Part shown: positions 1 through 7,234 of the stretch, piece by piece | Layout of the letters: each line of letters starts with the position of its first letter | Position numbering within the stretch: the first letter of the stretch is position 1 | NCBI RefSeq assembly: GCF_004217135.1 | Contig: NZ_SHKK01000001.1 | Span: forward strand, 6,138,001 to 6,202,000 | Length of the DNA: 64,000 bases | Direction of reading: 5' to 3' | Source of the DNA: Micromonospora violae | Lineage (GTDB): Bacteria; Actinomycetota; Actinomycetes; Mycobacteriales; Micromonosporaceae | Notes under the pieces: model-generated | What the model saw: only the letters and a program-made list of their open reading frames with translations | What the model was told of the DNA's origin: nothing | Databases searched by the model: none | Program-made: the position numbers and the translations under genes

Positions 1-87
1 CGGCGCGCCGGGCACCCGCCCGTGCACCAGCGCGTGGAAGACGAACGTGTCGTTGGGGCAGGGCGAGATCGCCAGAGAGAGCGCCAC
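1..87 (-). CDS. mqnD: 1,4-dihydroxy-6-naphthoate synthase, N-terminal fragment (cut by window edge)
   Basis: Only the first 29 codons lie in the window; the gene runs off the left edge. Starting from GTG at 87 (minus strand), the peptide contains ISPCPNDTFVFHAL, the hallmark N-terminus of MqnD, a periplasmic-binding-protein-like enzyme that converts cyclic dehypoxanthine futalosine to 1,4-dihydroxy-6-naphthoate in menaquinone synthesis. The family call is supported by mqnB on the same strand 1.5 kb upstream. An alternative GTG at 95 is in another frame. No clear Shine-Dalgarno is visible. The remainder of the protein cannot be assessed. Confidence 0.85.
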   Translation of the reverse strand, partial: MALSLAISPCPNDTFVFHALVHGRVPGAP

Positions 88-209
88 GCCCTCACGTTAG
101 CCCCGCCCCCGCCCGGCCGCCCGCGCCCACCCCGCCCGATGTGATCCGCGCCGGAGACCGGTGTGATCCGCCGTGGTCCGCGACAGAGATCCGTAGCGGC
201 CGGCGCACC

Positions 210-257
210 GGACTGCGGCTGGCTGGCGGCATCGGACTGTGGCCGGTTGCTGGCATC
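210..257. repeat. Two imperfect 24-bp tandem units
   Basis: Positions 210-233 and 234-257 are adjacent 24-base units, both starting GGACTG and ending GGCATC, with a few differences in the middle. They lie in the gene-free block between mqnD and the XRE-GNAT gene and encode nothing recognisable. Confidence 0.6.
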
Positions 258-310
258 AGCGCGGACGGTGATCCGCCCTGGGCGCGGAGGTCGGGCACCT
301 ACCTCGGACT

Positions 311-522
311 CCCTTTGGAGCTGATGTCGCAAACGAATCGCACTGAACTCAGGGCCGCAGCGGTCTGGGTCGTGGTGAGGTCTGTAGCGGTTGGGAGTCC
401 TGGCGCGGTCTGAGGTTGTGCAGCGGTCCGTCGGGGGCCGGGGTTGTGGTGTGGTCCGCAGGCCTTGGAGTCGTGGTGGCGACAGGCCGTTGTGATGTCG
501 CAAACGATTCAGCTCCAAAGGG
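311..522. repeat. Element bounded by perfect 12-bp inverted repeats with an internal 15-bp direct repeat
   Basis: CCCTTTGGAGCT at 311-322 is matched by its exact complement AGCTCCAAAGGG at 511-522. The 15-mer TGATGTCGCAAACGA occurs directly repeated at 322-336 and 493-507. The ~150 bp between is G/T-rich, non-coding, and has several GCGGTCTG-like words. This has the look of a dispersed intergenic repeat or small non-autonomous element. No target-site duplication was seen at its edges, so mobility is only a possibility. The stretch 88-689 holds this element, the 24-bp tandem units and two DnaA boxes, but no convincing gene. Confidence 0.65.
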
Positions 523-618
523 TCGAGACCGCGCAACCGATCGGCGCGGCGGCCGCCCGGGCAGGCCGGCCTTCTTCGTGGCGGGTTGCCGGAGTAGGTC
601 GTCCACCGGTCCGGGAGG

Positions 619-639
619 TTGTCCACAGCTTTATCCACA
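619..639 (+). promoter_or_regulatory. Two tandem DnaA boxes
   Basis: TTGTCCACA (619-627) equals the actinobacterial DnaA-box consensus, and TTATCCACA (631-639) equals the E. coli consensus. They are in the same orientation, 12 bases start to start, about one helical turn apart. They lie 50 bases before the start of the XRE-GNAT gene. There is no dnaA or dnaN nearby, so this is not the chromosomal origin as seen; a DnaA-titration or DnaA-regulated promoter site is more likely. Confidence 0.7.
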
Positions 640-689
640 GCCCCGATGTGGGTGTTGATAGTGCGCTGACCAGCGTGGAGCATCGGCCT

Positions 690-1559
690 GTGACTGAGGC
701 GAGTGACCACACCGACGAGAGCGGCGGGGTCGATCTCGGCCGGGCGCTCCGTGCTCTGCGCCGGTGGGCCGATCTGAGTCAGCGGCAGTTGGCCGAGAAA
801 TCCGGGGTGCCGCAGCCGACACTGGCCCGGATCGAGTCGGGGAGGGCGGTCGATCCCCGATTCCGGACAGTGGAGCGACTCGTCCGGGCGGCAGGTGGGC
901 AGTTGACGATTGGCATCCCAGGGCCCACCTCAGGCGCCGTCGAGCTCACGCCAGTCCCGCACGACGACATGCGGGACGTGGCAGGACGTCGGTACCCGGC
1001 CCACCTGGACGTGTGGCCGGTCCACGAGCCTCGGGACTGGCCCGGCGCCTGGTGGGCGGAGTGGTACCGGTTGCCGCCCCACCGCTATCCGCTCCCGCTG
1101 CCGCCGGCCGCGTACGAGCTGAACCGGCGCTATCGCGACAACCGGCGGTGGGGCGCCGAGGTCCAGAGAAATGCGCAGGTGCGCCGGGTGGTCGACACCG
1201 ACCTGCCGGCCACCTCCTGGCGGTACGTCACCGAGCTTCCGGACGGATCGCTGATTGGTGAACTGCGGGCCCATGAGCGCAGCCCGTTCCTGGAGTTCGG
1301 GGAGTGGCATCCGGACATGCCGGAACGCGAGATGGTGCTCGACGGCGTGCTCGTCGATGCCCGGTACCGGCGGTTGGGGCTCGGCCGTCGGCTGGTCACC
1401 GCGCTGGTGGCCGGCATGCGCGAGGCGGGCATCGACGATGCGGTCGCCGTCGCCGAGGGGGTCGGCATCGACCTGCTGCTGGCGTGCGGCTTCGAGATCG
1501 AGGCACGCCGCCCTGCCGCACTGCGTCTGGGCCATCCTGGCAAGCGCTCTCATTACTGA
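690..1559 (+). CDS. XRE-type DNA-binding domain fused to a GNAT acetyltransferase
   Basis: 289 residues from GTG 690, chosen because GGAG lies about 9 bases upstream and the domains begin soon after; the open frame extends further upstream to 444 without recognisable protein. Residues about 17-70 form a classic XRE helix-turn-helix (LSQRQLAEKSGVPQPTLARIESG). Residues 80-175 are an unassigned segment rich in Trp, Pro and Tyr. Residues 175-285 look like a GNAT N-acetyltransferase, with the acetyl-CoA loop motif RRLGLGRRL at about 227-235. The substrate is unknown. The gene lies between mqnB and mqnD on the opposite strand, which suggests insertion into an ancestral menaquinone operon. The 3' end is 12 bases from the end of convergent mqnB. 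The domain calls are good; the biological role is open. Confidence 0.8.
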   Translation: MTEASDHTDESGGVDLGRALRALRRWADLSQRQLAEKSGVPQPTLARIESGRAVDPRFRTVERLVRAAGGQLTIGIPGPTSGAVELTPVPHDDMRDVAGRRYPAHLDVWPVHEPRDWPGAWWAEWYRLPPHRYPLPLPPAAYELNRRYRDNRRWGAEVQRNAQVRRVVDTDLPATSWRYVTELPDGSLIGELRAHERSPFLEFGEWHPDMPEREMVLDGVLVDARYRRLGLGRRLVTALVAGMREAGIDDAVAVAEGVGIDLLLACGFEIEARRPAALRLGHPGKRSHY

Positions 1560-1571
1560 GCGAGGGCCTGG

Positions 1572-2222
1572 TCAGCGCAGTGCCGGGGCCGCCGCGGTCA
1601 ACGCGGCGAGGGCTTCGCGGAGCCGCCAGGCGTCCCGGTCGCGGGGGCCGATCGGGTTGGAGATGGTACGCAGTTCGGCGAAGGGCACCCCGGCCTGCGC
1701 CGCGGCGACCGCCACGCCGTACCCCTCCATGGCTTCGGCGACCGCATCCGGATGCCTGCGGCGCAGCTCCTCGGTGCTGGCGGTGGTGCCGGTGACGGTG
1801 CTGACCGTGAGCACCGGGCCGGCCGTGGCCGTCGGGAGGGCGGCCCGCAGCGCCGCCAGCAGGCTCGGGTCCGTCGGTAAGCCGCTGCCGACACCGAGCA
1901 GCGCGGGCGGCATGCCCAGCTCGTCGATGGGGATGAAGCCGTCGGGCGACTCCGCGCCCAGGTCGGCGGCGATGCTGGCGGTGCCGAGCACCGTGTCGCC
2001 GACCTCGGCCCGCCCGGTGAAACCGCCGGCCACGCCGGCACTGACCACCGCACGGTACGGGCGGCCGGCGGCCTCGGCCAGCGCCAGCAGCCGGGCGGTG
2101 GCGGCACCGGCGACGGCCGGGCCCACACCGATCGGGGCGACGGTCACGGTGCGGTCGGTCAGACCGGCGCGGACCGCGTCCGCCTCGGCGGGAACCGCCG
2201 TCACCACCAACAGACCGGTCAT
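1572..2222 (-). CDS. mqnB: Futalosine hydrolase
   Basis: 216 residues with a nucleoside phosphorylase/hydrolase-like fold. Recognisable family segments are VTAVPAEADAV at the N-terminus, SAGVAGGF near the middle, and AEAMEGYGVAVAA, which in this family contacts the nucleoside ribose. MqnB removes hypoxanthine from futalosine to give dehypoxanthine futalosine in the cytoplasm, one step of the alternative menaquinone pathway; mqnD lies further along the same strand. The ATG at 2222 overlaps the stop of the upstream MFS gene as ATGA, implying translational coupling. Length and motifs fit the family well. Confidence 0.9.
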   Translation of the reverse strand: MTGLLVVTAVPAEADAVRAGLTDRTVTVAPIGVGPAVAGAATARLLALAEAAGRPYRAVVSAGVAGGFTGRAEVGDTVLGTASIAADLGAESPDGFIPIDELGMPPALLGVGSGLPTDPSLLAALRAALPTATAGPVLTVSTVTGTTASTEELRRRHPDAVAEAMEGYGVAVAAAQAGVPFAELRTISNPIGPRDRDAWRLREALAALTAAAPALR

Positions 2223-3820
2223 GAGAGTGAACCGGGGGACTCGCGGCGGGTTTCGTCGTCGGCCCCGCCACCCGGGCCGCCAACGGCCGACGACGGGCGG
2301 TAGATGTGGTAGCCCGGCGGGGCCAGGCTCGAATCGTCGTACGGCGGTGAGCTGGTCTGGGCCGGTGCCGGTGAGGTCGGTGTGGGATCCCCGTGCTCGT
2401 CCGCCGGCTCGTCCTCGGTCAGCTCGTCGTCGCCGAGCGGTCGGCCGGCCAGCTTCTCGCCGCGCAACCGGGCGGCGACCAGCGCACCCCGGATCGCGGC
2501 CAGTACGCCGAACCCGGCGGCGACGGCGATGCCCATCCGGCCGGCGAATGGCACCAGCCCGAGCCCGCCGCCGGCGACGAAGGCGAGCATCAGCACCGTC
2601 TCGGAATGGGCGAAGGAACTGGCCCGCAGCCGTTCCGGAATGCGCTCCTGGATCGAGGCGTCCACGGCCAGCTTCGCTATGCCGCTGACCAGCGCGGCGA
2701 CCAGGCAGAGCAGGGCGACCATCAGCAGCGAGAACTGGATGACGGCGAGCACCGCCACCCCGGCGACGATGATCATGCTGCTGGACTGGATGGCGATCGG
2801 CCGGTGGATGCGCAGTCGGGTGCCGATGGCGGTGGCCAGGAAGGTGCCGACCGCGAGCGCGCCACCGACCGCACCCAACGCCCACTCGGCGCCCAGGTCC
2901 CGGCCGAACACCACGGTGGTCAGGTCGCCCTTCTTGATCGCGAAGGCGAGGAAGAGCAGCAGGAAGCCGTAGAGCGCGCGTAGCGTCGCGGCGCCGATCA
3001 GGGTGGCGATGACCAGCCGGCCGGACGGTCGGCCCCGACCCAGTGGCCGATCGCCGCGGCGGCGGCCCAGCGCCCGCAGTGGGCGGGGGACCCGCTCCGG
3101 TGGCTCCGAGTCGGCCTTCGGTGGCAGCCGCAGGGAGATCACCATGCCGACCAGGAAGATCACCGACGCGACGCGTAGCGGCCACTGCGGCCCGAACCAG
3201 AACGCGGCCAACCCGATCGGCGCCACCAGTGCGCCCGCGACCGTGCCGTAGACGCTGGCCCGGGCACCCACCTGGGACAGGCCGAGGCCCTCCGGCAACA
3301 ACCGGGGCACCGCCGCGGAGCGGGCCACGCCGTACGCCCGGGAGAGCGCGAGCACCCCGAACGCGGCCGGATAGAGCCCGAAGCCGTGGATGTAGTCGGA
3401 GATCAACCAGGCCAGGAAGGCGCGGCCGAGCATCGTCGCGGCCAGGGCGTACCGCCGGCCGTGCCGGAAGTGGTCCAGCAGCGGGCCCACCACCGGGGCG
3501 AGCATCGCGAACGGCACCATCGTCACCAGCAGGTAGAGCGCGACCTTGCTGCGGGCCTCGCCGAGCGGCACGTTGAAGAAGATCGTGCCGGCCAGGCCGA
3601 TGGCGATCAGCGTGTCACCGGCGCAGGAGAGCGCGTGCAGGTCGAACAGGCGAACCATGCCGACCTCGCCGCCGGCACCCCGGGCGCGGGCCCGGCCGGC
3701 CCGGCGGGTCACCCAGCGGCCGCTGCCCACCGAACCGCGCAGCAGCAGACGGACGGCGCGAATGCCGGTGCCGACGGTCCGTCCGAGGACGGATCGCCCG
3801 GAGCGGGAGTACGACGGCAT
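2219..3820 (-). CDS. MFS transporter
   Basis: 533 residues with about 12 predicted membrane helices spanning residues 60-440, followed by a hydrophilic Asp/Glu- and Pro-rich C-terminal tail of about 90 residues. Segments such as VVGPLLDHFRHGRRYALA (the loop between helices 2 and 3) are typical of major facilitator permeases. The substrate is not predictable. The ATG at 3820 is preferred over the in-frame one at 3829 because AAGG lies 9 bases before it. The gene is translationally coupled to mqnB by a 4-base overlap and is divergent from the DUF3027 gene, so it may share the menaquinone operon's promoter without being part of the pathway. Confidence 0.8.
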   Translation of the reverse strand: MPSYSRSGRSVLGRTVGTGIRAVRLLLRGSVGSGRWVTRRAGRARARGAGGEVGMVRLFDLHALSCAGDTLIAIGLAGTIFFNVPLGEARSKVALYLLVTMVPFAMLAPVVGPLLDHFRHGRRYALAATMLGRAFLAWLISDYIHGFGLYPAAFGVLALSRAYGVARSAAVPRLLPEGLGLSQVGARASVYGTVAGALVAPIGLAAFWFGPQWPLRVASVIFLVGMVISLRLPPKADSEPPERVPRPLRALGRRRGDRPLGRGRPSGRLVIATLIGAATLRALYGFLLLFLAFAIKKGDLTTVVFGRDLGAEWALGAVGGALAVGTFLATAIGTRLRIHRPIAIQSSSMIIVAGVAVLAVIQFSLLMVALLCLVAALVSGIAKLAVDASIQERIPERLRASSFAHSETVLMLAFVAGGGLGLVPFAGRMGIAVAAGFGVLAAIRGALVAARLRGEKLAGRPLGDDELTEDEPADEHGDPTPTSPAPAQTSSPPYDDSSLAPPGYHIYRPSSAVGGPGGGADDETRRESPGSLS

Positions 3821-3926
3821 GTGCACCATCCTTGCCCATCCGATCCGGGTACGCCGCATCACCGCTGGGAAAGGTTCCCCGGGAGTCCCTGTCACCCCGG
3901 TCGGGCGCATGGGGAACAATGGTGAG

Positions 3927-4748
3927 GTGACCAGGCCCGCCTCCACCCGCGCCGCCCGTCTCGACCAGGTCTGCGCCGCCGCCGTCGAGGTGGCCCGCGC
4001 CGGCATCACCGAGGTGGACGCCGACGATGTCGGTGATCACCTGCAGGTCGTGGCCGAGGGCGATCGGCTGGTCACCCACTACTTCGAATGCCGTCTCGCC
4101 GGCTACCGCGGCTGGCGTTGGGCGGTCACCGTCACCCGGGTGCCGCGCAGCAAGACGGTGACCATCTGCGAGACGGTGCTGCTGCCCGGCCCGGACGCGC
4201 TGCTCGCACCCGGCTGGCTGCCCTGGCAGGAGCGGCTCAAGCCGGGCGATCTGGGCCCGGGCGACCTGCTCCCGACCGCACCGGACGACGATCGACTGGT
4301 CCCCGGTTACCTGCTCTCCGACGACCCGGCGGTCGAGGAGACGGCGTGGGAGCTGGGCCTCGGGCGGGCCCGGGTGCTCTCCCGCGAGGGTCGCATCGAC
4401 ACCGCGCAGCGCTGGTACGAGGGTGACCACGGCCCGGCCGCGGCCATCTCGACCGCCGCCCCGGCCGCCGCCCGCTGCGGCACCTGCGGCTTCTACCTGC
4501 CGTTGGCCGGTGCGATGCGGCAGTCCTTCGGGGCGTGCGGCAACTTCTACGCGCCCGACGACGGCCGGGTGGTGAGCGCCGATCACGGTTGCGGTGCCCA
4601 CTCCGAGACGTTGATCGAGGCGGCCGAGACCGCTGTCGAAGAGCTACCCACGGTGTACGACGACAGCGCGGTGGAGGCCATGTCGGTCAGCCGGGCCCCG
4701 GGCTCGGTGGAGGCCGCGGAGCCGGCGGAGCCGTACGGGCACTCCTGA
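3927..4748 (+). CDS. DUF3027 family protein
   Basis: 273 residues; the sequence matches my memory of the actinobacterial DUF3027 family (for example DHLQVVAEGDRLVTHYFECRLAGYRGWRW, here split by this note into its start DHLQVV and end GYRGWRW). A Cys pair RCGTCGFY followed by FGACGNFY and HGCGAH suggests a bound zinc, which is inference. The cellular role is unknown. Start choice is uncertain: GTG 3927 or the in-frame ATG 3909, neither with a strong ribosome site. The gene is divergent from the MFS/mqnB operon, and its end faces the DUF2530 gene across a terminator. Confidence 0.75.
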   Translation: MTRPASTRAARLDQVCAAAVEVARAGITEVDADDVGDHLQVVAEGDRLVTHYFECRLAGYRGWRWAVTVTRVPRSKTVTICETVLLPGPDALLAPGWLPWQERLKPGDLGPGDLLPTAPDDDRLVPGYLLSDDPAVEETAWELGLGRARVLSREGRIDTAQRWYEGDHGPAAAISTAAPAAARCGTCGFYLPLAGAMRQSFGACGNFYAPDDGRVVSADHGCGAHSETLIEAAETAVEELPTVYDDSAVEAMSVSRAPGSVEAAEPAEPYGHS

Positions 4749-4754
4749 TCGTCC

Positions 4755-4775
4755 GCGCCGGAGTTGCTCCGGCGC
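4755..4775. terminator. Bidirectional hairpin terminator
   Basis: GCGCCGGAG, loop TTG, CTCCGGCGC: a perfect 9-bp stem in the 37-base gap between the convergent DUF3027 and DUF2530 genes. No U-run follows, as is common in high-GC actinobacteria. Confidence 0.7.
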
Positions 4776-4785
4776 GCTGGTCAGC

Positions 4786-5031
4786 TCACCTCGCGCGGCG
4801 GCGGCGTCGGTTGGCGTCGTGCCGCATCATCACGGCGAGGCCCGGGAAACCCCACAGGAACCCGGCGAGGCAGGTCCAGAGCCAGTTCTGGTGACCGTTG
4901 TCGGTCAGCCAACCCCGGAAGAAGATCAGCAGGACCAACCCGGCCACCGCCCACGCGATCAACCCGGCGAGGGCGAACGGCACCATCGGCGGATCCAGTG
5001 GTGCGGGCCGCGGTGGCTGCTCGTTCGGCAT
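4786..5031 (-). CDS. Small DUF2530 family membrane protein
   Basis: 81 residues from ATG 5031. Two hydrophobic helices (about residues 19-40 and 50-68) are followed by a very basic C-terminus (RHDANRRRRRAR), consistent with a small inner-membrane protein with a cytoplasmic positive tail. The pattern fits DUF2530, a family of unknown function that I associate with actinobacteria. It is divergent from the purine permease, whose start lies 89 bases away. A longer in-frame start at 5157 would overlap the permease and lacks support. Confidence 0.7.
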   Translation of the reverse strand: MPNEQPPRPAPLDPPMVPFALAGLIAWAVAGLVLLIFFRGWLTDNGHQNWLWTCLAGFLWGFPGLAVMMRHDANRRRRRAR

Positions 5032-5119
5032 TCGGCAAGCGTACGGGATCGTCTTCCCCTGCCCACCGGTGATCTGGGACGATGCGCGCGACAACCGGAA
5101 GATCACCTGCGAGGACCTG

Positions 5120-6598
5120 ATGGCAGTAGCGCCGCCCGAGAACGGCACACCTCCCAATCCCGCTCAGCCGCGTAACGGTTTCGACCGGTTCTTCGAGATC
5201 TCCGCCCGGGGCTCGACGTTGAGCCGTGAGGTACGCGGTGGCCTGGCGACCTTCTTCACGATGGCGTACATCGTGGTGCTCAACCCGCTGATTCTGGGCG
5301 GCGCTGTCGACGGTGACGGCAAGAGCCTCCCGATTCCCGCGCTGGCTGCCGCGACGGCGCTGGTCGCCGGCCTGATGACCATCCTGATGGGGGTGGTCGG
5401 CCGGTTCCCGCTGGCGCTCGCCGCCGGTCTGGGTGTGAACGCCCTGGTGGCGTACGAGATCGCCCCCGAGATGACCTGGGCCGACGCGATGGGCCTGGTG
5501 GTGATCGAAGGTCTGATCATCGCGGTGCTGGTGCTGACGGGTCTGCGGACCGCGGTGTTCCGCTCGGTGCCGACCCAGTTGAAGACCGCGATCGGGGTCG
5601 GCATCGGTCTGTTCCTGACCATCATCGGCCTGGTGGACGCCGGTTTCGTCCGGCGCATCCCGGACGCCGCGAACACCACCGTTCCGGTCGGTCTGGGCAT
5701 CGGCGGCAAGCTGGTGAGCTGGCCGATGCTGGTCTTCGTGGTCGGTCTGCTGATCACGCTGGTGCTGGTGGTCCGTCGGGTGAAGGGCGCGATCCTGATC
5801 GGCATTCTCGCCTCGACGGTGCTGGCGGTGATCGTGGAGGCGATCGGCAACATCGGCCCGTCGTTCGTCAACGGTCAGCCCAACCCGAAGGGCTGGTCGC
5901 TGAACGTGCCGGAGCTGCCCAAGACGGTGGTCGACCTGCCGGACCTGTCGCTGCTCGGGAAGTTCAACGTGCTCGACTCGTGGAGTCGGGCCGGTTGGCT
6001 GGTCGTGCTGATGTTCATCTTCACCCTGTTGATCACGGACTTCTTCGACACCATGGGCACGATGGTCGCGGTCGGCCAGGAGGGCGGCCTGCTCGACGAG
6101 CAGGGCACTCCGCCGAAGGCCAAGGAGATCCTGCTGGTCGACTCGATCGCGGCGGCGGCCGGTGGTGCGGCCAGCACCTCCAGCAACACGTCGTACATCG
6201 AGAGCGCCGCCGGTGTCGCGGAGGGTGCGCGGACCGGTGTGGCCAACCTGGTCACCGGCGTGCTCTTCCTGCTCGCGATGTTCCTGGCGCCGCTGGTCGT
6301 GATCGTGCCGTTCGAGGCGGCGTCGACGGCCCTGGTGGTGGTCGGCTTCCTGATGATGACCGCGGTGCGCACGATCGACTGGTCCGACTACGAGATCGCC
6401 ATCCCGGCGTTCCTCACCATCGTGCTGATGCCGTTCACCTATTCGATCTCCAATGGGATCGGCGCTGGCCTGATCACCTTCGTGGTGGTCAAGCTGGCGC
6501 GGGGCAAGGCCCGGGAGATCCACCCGCTGCTGTACGGGGTGGCCGCGTTGTTCGTGCTGTACTTCCTACGGGGGCCGATCGAGTCCCTGGTGCTCTGA
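5120..6598 (+). CDS. NCS2-family (AzgA-like) purine permease
   Basis: 492 residues with about 12-14 membrane helices. Family landmarks are ATFFTMAYIVVLNP near the N-terminus, AAGLGVNALVAYE, DFFDTMGTMVAVG and SSNTSYIESAAGV, which place it in the AzgA-like branch of NCS2 that takes up adenine, guanine or hypoxanthine by proton symport. Exact base preference cannot be read from sequence. ATG 5120 is preceded by GAGG with a 5-base gap. Transcribed alone, with a strong terminator directly after the stop. Hypoxanthine is a by-product of the futalosine pathway next door, so a link by salvage is possible but speculative. Confidence 0.88.
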   Translation: MAVAPPENGTPPNPAQPRNGFDRFFEISARGSTLSREVRGGLATFFTMAYIVVLNPLILGGAVDGDGKSLPIPALAAATALVAGLMTILMGVVGRFPLALAAGLGVNALVAYEIAPEMTWADAMGLVVIEGLIIAVLVLTGLRTAVFRSVPTQLKTAIGVGIGLFLTIIGLVDAGFVRRIPDAANTTVPVGLGIGGKLVSWPMLVFVVGLLITLVLVVRRVKGAILIGILASTVLAVIVEAIGNIGPSFVNGQPNPKGWSLNVPELPKTVVDLPDLSLLGKFNVLDSWSRAGWLVVLMFIFTLLITDFFDTMGTMVAVGQEGGLLDEQGTPPKAKEILLVDSIAAAAGGAASTSSNTSYIESAAGVAEGARTGVANLVTGVLFLLAMFLAPLVVIVPFEAASTALVVVGFLMMTAVRTIDWSDYEIAIPAFLTIVLMPFTYSISNGIGAGLITFVVVKLARGKAREIHPLLYGVAALFVLYFLRGPIESLVL

Positions 6599-6607
6599 GG
6601 CACGTCC

Positions 6608-6637
6608 GGGCGGGGAATCGACTCGGATTCCCCGCCC
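6608..6637 (+). terminator. Hairpin terminator of the purine permease
   Basis: GGGCGGGGAAT and ATTCCCCGCCC form a perfect 11-bp stem with an 8-base loop, 9 bases after the stop codon. Confidence 0.85.
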
Positions 6638-6695
6638 GTACCATCTGAATCCCCTCGTGAGCCTGGTCATAACGGATGTCGTTAGCCATGCTCAT

Positions 6696-6710
6696 TAGTT
6701 AAGCTAACTA
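6696..6710. promoter_or_regulatory. Palindromic operator and leaderless -10 box of the marR gene
   Basis: TAGTTA-AGC-TAACTA is a perfect 6-bp inverted repeat ending 2 bases before the GTG of the MarR gene, in a locally AT-rich stretch. It contains TAAGCT (6700-6705), a -10 hexamer 7 bases before the start, implying a leaderless transcript that the repressor would block by binding here. Autoregulation is inference. Confidence 0.7.
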
Positions 6711-6712
6711 CT

Positions 6713-7162
6713 GTGACGGAGCGGACGGTGACGGCGGAACGCGTGCCACCGGCGCAGCTGGCTCCCCAGCTGCGTGATGCGATCACCCGACTCAACCGGC
6801 GGGTCCGACAGGCCCGACCGGTCGGCGACCTTACGGTCACCCAGGTCTCCGCGCTCACCAGCCTGCGGCTGGCGGGCGCGATGACACCCCGGGAACTGGC
6901 CGACGTGGAGCGGGTGCAGCCACCGACGATGACCAAGATCGTCGGGAAGTTGGAGGACCGCGGTCTGGTGCGGCGGACACCCCATCCGACCGACGGGCGG
7001 CAGGTCATCCTCGCGGCGACCGAAGGAGCGCAGGCCGTGCTCGACCAGTTCGAGCGGGCCCGCGACGAGTGGCTGGCCCACCGGCTGGCCGCACTCGACG
7101 AGGACGAACGGGAGACCCTGCAGAGGGCCTCCGAGATTCTTCAGCAGCTCGCTCGCGCCTGA
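6713..7162 (+). CDS. MarR family transcriptional regulator
   Basis: 149 residues, a normal MarR length. The winged helix-turn-helix includes TPRELADVERVQPPTMTKIVGKLEDRGLV followed by the wing RTPHPTDGRQVILA (both typical of MarR; the first segment is at about residues 60-88). Such dimers respond to small phenolic or toxic ligands and repress adjacent exporters. GTG 6713 sits immediately after a palindrome that overlaps the -10 box, so autoregulation is likely. The MFS gene 72 bases downstream on the same strand is the obvious target and co-transcribed partner. Confidence 0.9.
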   Translation: MTERTVTAERVPPAQLAPQLRDAITRLNRRVRQARPVGDLTVTQVSALTSLRLAGAMTPRELADVERVQPPTMTKIVGKLEDRGLVRRTPHPTDGRQVILAATEGAQAVLDQFERARDEWLAHRLAALDEDERETLQRASEILQQLARA

Positions 7163-7234
7163 GCCGTACCCGCGCCACCGGGTCCGTGCCGTCACCTGTC
7201 GATGACGCGTACGTCCGGAGGAGGCGCACCAAGA

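Noticed and set aside
141..413. 90-codon plus-strand frame near the left edge
   Set aside because: No ribosome site, no recognisable protein, and it overlaps the repeat element.
619..639. Chromosomal replication origin
   Set aside because: Only two DnaA boxes and no dnaA, dnaN or AT-rich unwinding region nearby.
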